A DNA stretch of 56,759 bases from an uncultured Ruminococcus sp. (GTDB lineage Bacteria > Bacillota > Clostridia > Oscillospirales > Acutalibacteraceae), in the NCBI GenBank assembly GCA_905234015.1, contig CAJOFK010000018.1:1-56759 (forward strand), in the 5' to 3' direction. The notes beneath the pieces are model-generated. The model saw only the letters and a list, made by a program, of their open reading frames with translations, made no database searches and was not told the DNA's origin. Of this stretch, positions 43,198 through 50,571 are shown piece after piece. The first letter of the stretch is position 1; each line of letters begins with the position of its first letter. A program made the position numbers and the translations under genes.

Positions 43198-44286
43198 CTA
43201 CGTTAAGCTGTCAATTTTACGATACAGTACTGACTTAACGGCATCCGCGGCAAACCTGTCGTAGCCGCCGAGGATATCCTCTAAATCGCTCGGAGAAATT
43301 TCCATTGACGTCAGAGCCTTCGCGGCGGTCTGACGAACCCACCATTCCTTATCACGCAGGGCATTTTTTACGGTTGCGAGAGCTGTAGGAGTATTTAAAA
43401 GGGACAGCCCCTTTACTGCCGAGGCTCTTATTACCCATTCCTTATCCTGAGCGGCAATCTGCAAAAGCTGCTCGTCCTCGGGCTTGCCGAAAGCGGCGAG
43501 GGCTTTTATTGAAGCAACCTTAAGCTGGAAGTTTTTACTCGTACTGTACTCAACGTACATTTTATGATATTCCTCAAGCTTATACGGTGAAATCGCCTTG
43601 ATGATATTGCTTTTCATATACTCGTTGCAGTTTTCAAAAAGCAGTTTTGCAAGCTCTGCGCGGTCGCCGTTAAAATCATCAAAAAACTCGTTGATAATTC
43701 TTCCCGAATAAAGCCTGTCGTCCTGAATGCTTAAGAGGAAGGCGGCGACATTCTCGGCGTCGCCGAACTTAGCCAGCGCCATCGCCGCATTATACGCGAG
43801 ATCCCTGTGCTTATCGTGAGAAAGCTCTATCATCACATCGCGGTATTCCTTTGCGTCAAGGTCCGCAAGCCTGCGCAAAGCGTAGCTTTTATGATAAATA
43901 TCCGATGAATCGAGCATTGAAGCATAGATACCCACGGGGTTGACGATTTCATCAACCCTGTCGATAAGCTGATTAAGCTCCTGATATTCGCTTTCTGTTT
44001 CATCAAACCGGTCACGCATTTTTTCGATTATCGCGATTGACTTTTCGTAGACCTCGTAGTTATTGTCAATATCACGGGTTAAAGCCTCAATCTCGCTTAT
44101 TCGGCTTGAATCGGTCGGCGCGAAGATTATTCCCTCAACCCTGATTTTTACCCGTTGATCGATTTGACGGTCGTTGACCTTTTTTTCGTCCTGCTGTTCC
44201 GCGAGCCTGTAGTGAAACAGGTACTCAATACCAATTATAATGAGGCAGAAAAACAGTCCGAAAACGGCTAATAGTTCGTATTTCAA
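43198..44286 (-). CDS. Membrane-anchored HEAT-repeat protein
   Basis: The 362-residue protein has one N-terminal membrane helix (about 4-26), a coiled-coil region (about 60-110), then HEAT repeats (about 125-350) such as EWVIRASAVKGLSLLNTPTA and EWWVRQTAAKALTSMEIS. By the positive-inside rule the repeats likely face the cytosol. HEAT repeats are scaffolds, so it may hold or regulate the GT2 synthase, which starts 37 bases later. Start is TTG at 44286 with AGAGGT. Confidence 0.8.
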   Translation of the reverse strand: MKYELLAVFGLFFCLIIIGIEYLFHYRLAEQQDEKKVNDRQIDQRVKIRVEGIIFAPTDSSRISEIEALTRDIDNNYEVYEKSIAIIEKMRDRFDETESEYQELNQLIDRVDEIVNPVGIYASMLDSSDIYHKSYALRRLADLDAKEYRDVMIELSHDKHRDLAYNAAMALAKFGDAENVAAFLLSIQDDRLYSGRIINEFFDDFNGDRAELAKLLFENCNEYMKSNIIKAISPYKLEEYHKMYVEYSTSKNFQLKVASIKALAAFGKPEDEQLLQIAAQDKEWVIRASAVKGLSLLNTPTALATVKNALRDKEWWVRQTAAKALTSMEISPSDLEDILGGYDRFAADAVKSVLYRKIDSLT

Positions 44287-44294
44287 AATTACCT

Positions 44295-47200
44295 CTAATT
44301 TTCAGAATAGTAGTTTTTAAGAATCGTAAAGCTGTTTTTATCTCTCAGCTCGTAATCGGCCTTTTCCCATTTACTCCACTTAAACACCTTATAACCGGGG
44401 TCGTGCTTTGTTTCGGGGAAGCCGTAGACTAAGTCTCCCGATTTTCTCTCTCCTATCATAACCGACGGAAGAACGCCGTTTGTAGACGCGGTTTTAAGCC
44501 TGGTTTTTGAGGGCTTTTTATCGTTGAGCACGAGCTTCTGAGCTGGGTCGGCGATATTAAGCCACGTCCACGGCAGGCGAACATAAATCGTTGAGCCCGT
44601 CTGATAGAACTGGGTGTCGCCGGTCTGGAAGCCGCCGTACACAAGGTCGCTTACTTTATTATATTTAGCGTTATAGCTCTCTTTAGTATACGCCTTTCCG
44701 TTTGAACGGTCGTAGGTTTTTGTAACATAGAGAGCCGCTTTCTGCTTATCATCAAATCGGAGAACAAACTCCATACCCGAAAGCGAGTTCGGGGTGAATT
44801 TTTTAGCGTAGAAGTATTCGCCGTCGTTGCGCTGGAAGGTATCTAAACCTACGAACATCGCGTCAGCGTCGTAATCGAGCACATCATAAAGCTGTAATAT
44901 AATATACATATATCCGGCGTCCGAGGAAAGCGACATCGCCTGAACCAAATCGTCGTCGGTGAGCACAAGCCCCGCCTCGGACGGCTTTTTGCTGTCCATA
45001 GCGACAACGCCGGTCATCTGAGCTTCGTCGCAGACATTCTGCCACATATGACTGTTTCCGTCGTCGGCAGTAAAGGGCAGCATACTCTCGGAGGTTTGAG
45101 TCCAGTTATCGTTAAGGTCGTAAACCGCAGCTCCGAGGCACTCGGAATCTCTTACGGCGCTCAGCGCCTCAACGAGCTTTCTTCCCTGCTCACCCTCCGT
45201 TACGGCGGACTGCTTATAGCAGGCGCTTATATTCGAGTAGGAAATTCCCGATAAAACAACCGATTCAAGTGAATTATTTACCTCGCCGAGAATCATCTGA
45301 AGTCCGTCGTAATCGCCAGACTGAGAGCCGGTATTTTTAAGGGCTTCCTTACTGAATTTAATATCGTTAAAATAATACTGAGTGCATTTTTCGTTCTCGA
45401 TACCCGTGAAAAGGTAGGTATTCTTCTTTTTCACAAAGGTCATTCCCGATAAACGCTCAAGCCTTGCGCTTACAGAGGCAGGCGTTAAGTAACCGTACTG
45501 CTTTGAGCACGCCTCAACCTTATCGTAAAGATAAGCCGCAAAGCCGTTTATTCCGTCGTTTTGCTGAACGTAGCGCCCGCTGTAACTGAAGCTGTCAAGT
45601 CCCTCAATTTCGGTATAATTCTGAATTTCGGGGTCTACGGTAAAGCTGAGAAGATACTTTGAAACGTCCGTAAAATACGCCGCTTCGCCGAGCTTTTCGG
45701 TTTTTGCGGAGGTTCTTCCGTGAATTGCGTCAACGACGGTTTTTATGGCTTTTTTCCACTTATTAAGTCCGCTGTCGCTTACATAATCCTTCATTTCAAG
45801 TTCGTCGGGAGCGGATACATGCTGCATTATATAAAGCGGAGATTTGCTGTTATCCTTATTGTATCGGCTTATTGCCGTGTAGAATTCGGGCGGCAGGAGG
45901 TCCTTTGCGACAATACAGTTCACGCCGAGCTTTGAGGCAGAATTTACAAGCTCCTCATAGAAGGTAAAATCGCGCGAATACGTCTTTTTACCGGGTTCCT
46001 CGGCATTTACGGAAACAGCCTTTAAGTTAAGCGATTTCCACTTTTTATCCTGTAAAACCTGGAAGGTGCCGTTGTTTACGCGGGAAACCTCCTTATGCTC
46101 CTCAGATTCGGCGGTATATTGAGAGGACTCGGTATCGCTGAGGATTTTTCTTATTAAGGGGTTGTAAAAATTCCAGTAGAAATTAGAGATATCTCCCTGC
46201 CTGTCGAAGGACAGGAACTTAAACAACTCGTTTGAGAAAAGGAAGTTGCCGAACCTGTCGCCGGAAACATAGTCGTTAAAATCTCCCGAAAAATAATATA
46301 CGGGCGCGTGGTTTTTCTCCTGCTTTCTCGCTATCGCGCAAAAACGCGGAGTTTTAGAGATATCCTTGATTTTCTTCATACCCGTTTCATTCAGGTCAAA
46401 GTCGAAGGTAGCGATATTCTCCGTTCCGTAATTAGTTTCTATAAGCTCAAACCAGTTATAGAAATTGCAGTTTGCAGGTCCGGGGAACTCGTCCTTATAT
46501 TTATCGTTTATATAAACGGTCAGAAGATCCTTAGAGTTAAAATCGGTATTCTGCTCAAGGATTAATATCTTTCCCTCGGTTGATACAAGTAAGATTCCGG
46601 GTCCCGTAAAACGCCATTCAACGCCCTCCTGCTGCTCGTACATCGGAACAGCCCAGTCGGGAACATCGGTGAAATCCTGTAAATCAACAATATATCTTCC
46701 AATCCATTTTTTTGGCTTTATTCCGAAAAGCGTGCTAAGCTGTGAGTAAACGGAATCTGATAGAGGCGCGCTGAATAAAGTCGTCTCGCCGAGAATAGTC
46801 GCGCCGCTTTCATAAGCGAAGGAAATTACCGACATATCATCCGAGTCGATACCCGCGTTTTCGGGAGAGCCGCCGTTATAGTAACCGTAAGAATCGTTAC
46901 CGAGGCCGTATGCGTCTGAGAGATATACGAGGTCGGGCTTTTCCTTTATGTTTTCAAGGTCGACATTATGGTCGAATTCTCCGTCCTCGTTGAGCATAGG
47001 GCCGTAATAATCGTGCTGAAAATCGTAATTAAAGCCGTCGCTCTTAACGTACTTCTGCTGATTAAGGAGATAGAAAAATCCCCTGTGCTTTCTGTAAACC
47101 GTATCCTTAACGATATTTTCATCATCCGCGTAGGATAAAACGGTCTTATCAAGAACAGCGACGTTAAGCGCTTTCGCAGGCTTAACAAACCAGCCGACAA

Positions 47201-47351
47201 ACAGCGCCGCAACAATCAGAATTATAACCGCGACAATAATATGATACCATTTAAATCTTTTATACTCTTTAAAGGCGCCGAGCGGTTTACGCTTGCCGCT
47301 GTTATCCGGCGTTCCTGCGGAAACCGGAGCGTTTGATTTTTTATCGTCCAT
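44295..47351 (-). CDS. Membrane-tethered protein with degenerate glycosidase half
   Basis: The 1018-residue protein has a cytosolic N-terminus, one membrane helix (36-57), an unrecognised extracellular domain (about 62-405) and a second half homologous to the two GH-A-like proteins (about 425-1018). Shared landmarks include VDAIHG, GVNCI and a C-terminal IYVRLPWTWLNIADPA. The catalytic positions are lost: LGLE/IGIE becomes FTVDPE (570-575), AEYG/AEFG becomes LSGIS (700-704), and WQDEW becomes DLNDNW (745-750). It is probably a non-catalytic binding or assembly protein. It overlaps the HD-GYP gene by one base. Confidence 0.75.
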   Translation of the reverse strand: MDDKKSNAPVSAGTPDNSGKRKPLGAFKEYKRFKWYHIIVAVIILIVAALFVGWFVKPAKALNVAVLDKTVLSYADDENIVKDTVYRKHRGFFYLLNQQKYVKSDGFNYDFQHDYYGPMLNEDGEFDHNVDLENIKEKPDLVYLSDAYGLGNDSYGYYNGGSPENAGIDSDDMSVISFAYESGATILGETTLFSAPLSDSVYSQLSTLFGIKPKKWIGRYIVDLQDFTDVPDWAVPMYEQQEGVEWRFTGPGILLVSTEGKILILEQNTDFNSKDLLTVYINDKYKDEFPGPANCNFYNWFELIETNYGTENIATFDFDLNETGMKKIKDISKTPRFCAIARKQEKNHAPVYYFSGDFNDYVSGDRFGNFLFSNELFKFLSFDRQGDISNFYWNFYNPLIRKILSDTESSQYTAESEEHKEVSRVNNGTFQVLQDKKWKSLNLKAVSVNAEEPGKKTYSRDFTFYEELVNSASKLGVNCIVAKDLLPPEFYTAISRYNKDNSKSPLYIMQHVSAPDELEMKDYVSDSGLNKWKKAIKTVVDAIHGRTSAKTEKLGEAAYFTDVSKYLLSFTVDPEIQNYTEIEGLDSFSYSGRYVQQNDGINGFAAYLYDKVEACSKQYGYLTPASVSARLERLSGMTFVKKKNTYLFTGIENEKCTQYYFNDIKFSKEALKNTGSQSGDYDGLQMILGEVNNSLESVVLSGISYSNISACYKQSAVTEGEQGRKLVEALSAVRDSECLGAAVYDLNDNWTQTSESMLPFTADDGNSHMWQNVCDEAQMTGVVAMDSKKPSEAGLVLTDDDLVQAMSLSSDAGYMYIILQLYDVLDYDADAMFVGLDTFQRNDGEYFYAKKFTPNSLSGMEFVLRFDDKQKAALYVTKTYDRSNGKAYTKESYNAKYNKVSDLVYGGFQTGDTQFYQTGSTIYVRLPWTWLNIADPAQKLVLNDKKPSKTRLKTASTNGVLPSVMIGERKSGDLVYGFPETKHDPGYKVFKWSKWEKADYELRDKNSFTILKNYYSEN

Positions 47352-49558
47352 TATTCCGCCTCCTGACTCACCGATTCATCCTCGTTTAAGGTTTTAAGGA
47401 AAATATCCACAAGCTTCGGGTCAAAGATAATTCCCGCGTTTTCCTTCATAAAGCTCTGAGCCTTTTCAGTACTCCACGCTTTTTTATATGAACGCTCGGA
47501 AACGAGCGCGTCGTATACGTCGCAGACCGTTGTTATACGCGCAATTAGCGGGATATCCTCGCCCTTAAGCTCGTTGGTACCCGTTCCGTCGTATCTTTCG
47601 TGATGATAACGCGCGATAACCGCCGCGTCGCAAAGCAGCGGATCGTCTCTGTACGCTGAAAGGATAAGGTATCCGAACTTGGTATGACAGCTGACGACAA
47701 TCTGCTCCTCTTTAGTAAGCCTTCCGGCTTTATTGATAATACTCTTCGGGATTGCCATTTTTCCGATATCGTGAAGCTTCGAGGCAAGCGAAGCTCTCTT
47801 TGCCTCTTCCTCACCGAACCCGAGCTTTTTACATAAAATATAAACATAATGCGCGATATGCACAAGATGCTCCGGAGAATATCCGTTATCAACCTCGGTA
47901 TTCTCGGCAAGCTCGGTAAAGATAACATCGAGGTTACCCTGCTGACCGTTAAATACCTTCTGATAGGCAATCTCAAGCCCGCAGTAAGCGGTTTCAATCA
48001 TATTTATAAAGAAAAGGTCAAGTCCGTTTACGACGTTTTCAAAATGAATAACCGCGATCAGTTCGGACTCCTTTTTGAATACAAAATCAAAATATGTTTC
48101 CGAGAAAATACAGTCCCTATTATTCTTCAGGCTGTTTTTCTCAATAATTTCATAACGGCAGGCGGAAATCCCATCGTTAACAATTTCCTTATAGCCGTTT
48201 TCATCCTTAACTGCCGCGCTGCAGCACATACCGGAATTATCGCTGTTGTATTTTTCTAAGAGAACGCGCATCTCACTTACGGCGGTATCAAAGAAAGTTT
48301 CCTTATCCTCGCACATAAGCATATTGCGGATAAAGAAGGAGATATCGTTTACAGAGTCGCCGTAGCGGAGCGTCTGCTCCTGTAAATCGCTGTTTTTACG
48401 GTTATAGCGGAAGTAGGCGATGTTGAAATACTCAAGCGTGCCTACAACTACAAGCGTCGTAAGCGAAACCGCGTAAGCGTACATCGAGTTCGCCCTGAGC
48501 ATAAGGAACATACCCGCAAGCAGCGCAGTCATAGCATAATAAGAGCATACAACAAAAGCCGGAACCGCGTACATTATACGCTTTATCACAAGCTGCGCAA
48601 AGCAGTAAGCAGCGTAAACCGCGTAAGTGAGGGCGGTAACGGAAATAACAGCCTCAGCGATTACAAACAACGCCGGAACAAACGAAGCAATACTCGCAAG
48701 CAGAATCAGCCCTGCCGCCGCTCCTGCTGTTCTGAGGCTTTTTTTGCGCGGTAAAAATCGCGCCGAGATACAGCATACGCCTAAGACGAATATAAGATGA
48801 ACCGCCGCTGTTTTAACGCTCAGCCAGAACGGAGCGTTAAAAATATAAGTCGCGTCGGAAATGTTTAACATCATAAGGGCAATACCCGTATATGCAAACA
48901 GAAAAGCCGTCGTAACCGAACGGTAAATCTTGCGTCTTTTAAGCGATAAAACAGCAAAGACAATCAGCGCCGCAATACCGAGCACAAGTAAAATTATTCC
49001 TAAAATCAGGTTCAAGGTAAGCGAGAAGGCAGTGTTTTCCGAATTTGAAAAGTACGACTCAAATCTCACCGAAAGCGGAAGCTTAAGGAAAACCTCAACC
49101 TCCTGCTCGCGCTCGGACGCCTCAAGCCTTACGGCGTTATAACAGTTTCCTACATAATCCGCGGTATCATACTGATTGTTATATATCTCTTTACCGTTAA
49201 CCGTAATTATTATCGGAGAATGGTCAGTTAAAACAACGAGTGTTTTTGACTTTTTCATCGGCTCAAAGGTTTTTGTAAGATAGATATTCTGCTTTTTTAC
49301 AGCCGACTCGGTAACAATAGGGTTCTGAGTATTAACGATACGCAGTTCCCTGTCGGGGACGGCGCCGGGATTCGAGGTATAATTATACGCCCAGGAAGTA
49401 ACAGCGCCTTCGCCGTCATATAAAGACGTAAAATAATCTCCGACAACATAAACCGCGGCAGAGAGCGCGAGGATAATAAGCGAAACACCTAAAAGGGAGA
49501 AAATTCCCCCTTTATTATCCTTGATTCTGTTGTAAACAAGTGCAAGCTTTTTAAACAT
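47351..49558 (-). CDS. 7TM sensor with GAF-like and HD-GYP-like domains
   Basis: The 735-residue protein has one N-terminal helix (about 17-41), an extracellular domain (about 42-180), about seven membrane segments (182-382), a cytosolic GAF-like part (about 400-545) and an HD domain with LASKLHDIGKMAIPKSII (595-608) and YHHERYDGTG (651-660). The last motif normally continues GYP; here it reads GTNELKGEDIPL, so the GYP signature is altered. HD-GYP proteins hydrolyse cyclic-di-GMP; this may be a variant enzyme or a sensor. ATG at 49558 is used; TTG at 49564 is possible. It begins the chain of overlapping genes that includes the GT2 synthase. Confidence 0.85.
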   Translation of the reverse strand: MFKKLALVYNRIKDNKGGIFSLLGVSLIILALSAAVYVVGDYFTSLYDGEGAVTSWAYNYTSNPGAVPDRELRIVNTQNPIVTESAVKKQNIYLTKTFEPMKKSKTLVVLTDHSPIIITVNGKEIYNNQYDTADYVGNCYNAVRLEASEREQEVEVFLKLPLSVRFESYFSNSENTAFSLTLNLILGIILLVLGIAALIVFAVLSLKRRKIYRSVTTAFLFAYTGIALMMLNISDATYIFNAPFWLSVKTAAVHLIFVLGVCCISARFLPRKKSLRTAGAAAGLILLASIASFVPALFVIAEAVISVTALTYAVYAAYCFAQLVIKRIMYAVPAFVVCSYYAMTALLAGMFLMLRANSMYAYAVSLTTLVVVGTLEYFNIAYFRYNRKNSDLQEQTLRYGDSVNDISFFIRNMLMCEDKETFFDTAVSEMRVLLEKYNSDNSGMCCSAAVKDENGYKEIVNDGISACRYEIIEKNSLKNNRDCIFSETYFDFVFKKESELIAVIHFENVVNGLDLFFINMIETAYCGLEIAYQKVFNGQQGNLDVIFTELAENTEVDNGYSPEHLVHIAHYVYILCKKLGFGEEEAKRASLASKLHDIGKMAIPKSIINKAGRLTKEEQIVVSCHTKFGYLILSAYRDDPLLCDAAVIARYHHERYDGTGTNELKGEDIPLIARITTVCDVYDALVSERSYKKAWSTEKAQSFMKENAGIIFDPKLVDIFLKTLNEDESVSQEAE

Positions 49559-49592
49559 AATCAATCAGCGAACAGGCGCTCTCCTTTAAAAT

Positions 49593-49781
49593 TTACAGCG
49601 AGGAGTATTTTTTAAGAAGGTTCTTTACGTCCTCGTCAGTTACATGCTTTTCCTCTTTTTCATCCGGGCTGAGGTCAAGCCCGTCGATGATTTTTTGTAT
49701 CTCCGCCATATGAGCGGAAATATCCTTTATAGCCTTGCGCAGTTTAGCGTTTTCGGCTTCAAGATTAGAATTATTATCCAT
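49593..49781 (-). CDS. Small coiled-coil protein
   Basis: The 62-residue protein is hydrophilic and helical, with LEAENAKLRKAIKDISAHMAEIQKIIDGL typical of a short coiled coil and an acidic tail. GTAGG lies before the start. It lies 4 bases after the lipoprotein gene and 34 bases before the HD-GYP gene, so it belongs to the same unit. The function is unknown; it may be a cytosolic partner. Confidence 0.7.
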   Translation of the reverse strand: MDNNSNLEAENAKLRKAIKDISAHMAEIQKIIDGLDLSPDEKEEKHVTDEDVKNLLKKYSSL

Positions 49782-49785
49782 ATGG

Positions 49786-50496
49786 TTAACCTACTTTAAG
49801 CTCGGAAATAACCGGCTTGCCTTTTTTCAGCTTTACTGTCATTGTAGTTCTGCCGAGCTTTGAGCTTTTCTTGAATTCATTAAAGAATGTTACGATAATC
49901 TTAACCTTGTTTTTTGAAACATCGGCAGCGTCAACACGGTAATATACATTTGTACCGTATTCAGGAAGCCAGAGTTCAAACTTCTCATCGCCCTTATTGT
50001 AGAGCGTCGATTTCTTTAAATCAAGCTTCATTTCACCGAAATAAATATTAAGCATTTTCTTAATATCAGACTCCTGCGCTTCGCATGCCATAAGCTGATT
50101 CTTAGGAATCTCATAAAGATTTTTATAGTAAAGATGAGAGAATCCGTATTGAGTAAGCAGGTCTATAGGAAGCTTTGACGGATTTTTAAAGCTGCCCGTA
50201 CCGAGCAGGAAAGCAAGCTCGTAGCTTCTGATTGCATAGTCCTTTACGCTAATCTTAACTCCCTTAAGCTTAACGGGATCGGTCAGTCCGTCGCCGTAAG
50301 CGTTAAAGCCCTCAGACTCAGCCTGAGTTTCGTTCGGAGCGGTTTCGACTTTATAGGAAGAAGCCGTGCTTTCTTTCTGCTTCACGTTAGGATCTACGCC
50401 GGTGCATGAAGCAAAGGTAAGTATAACCGCAGCTGCCGCAGCAAGCGCCGTTATACGTTTTAAGGTTAAAATTCGGGAAATTTTTAAGTTTTTCAT
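49786..50496 (-). CDS. Putative lipoprotein of unknown function
   Basis: The 236-residue protein has a signal sequence (about 1-30) with a possible lipid-modified Cys in TFASC, a Ser/Glu-rich linker (about 35-65) and a mixed alpha/beta domain. It contains SYELAFLLGTGSFKNPSKLP and ends RTTMTVKLKKGKPVISELKVG. The family was not recognised. It is close to the small coiled-coil gene, and likely belongs to the same operon. Confidence 0.75.
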   Translation of the reverse strand: MKNLKISRILTLKRITALAAAAAVILTFASCTGVDPNVKQKESTASSYKVETAPNETQAESEGFNAYGDGLTDPVKLKGVKISVKDYAIRSYELAFLLGTGSFKNPSKLPIDLLTQYGFSHLYYKNLYEIPKNQLMACEAQESDIKKMLNIYFGEMKLDLKKSTLYNKGDEKFELWLPEYGTNVYYRVDAADVSKNKVKIIVTFFNEFKKSSKLGRTTMTVKLKKGKPVISELKVG

Positions 50497-50517
50497 ATTA
50501 TCACCAAAATCACAGAT

Positions 50518-50547
50518 ATTCCCTACCGAATAAATACGGTAGGGAAT
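50518..50547 (-). terminator. Perfect hairpin between beta-helix and lipoprotein genes
   Basis: ATTCCCTACCG and CGGTAGGGAAT pair perfectly (11 bp) around an 8-base loop. The following run is poor in T, so it may be a weak terminator, a partial read-through point or an RNA-processing hairpin. Confidence 0.55.
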
Positions 50548-50571
50548 AACAAAATTAAATAATTCTATATT

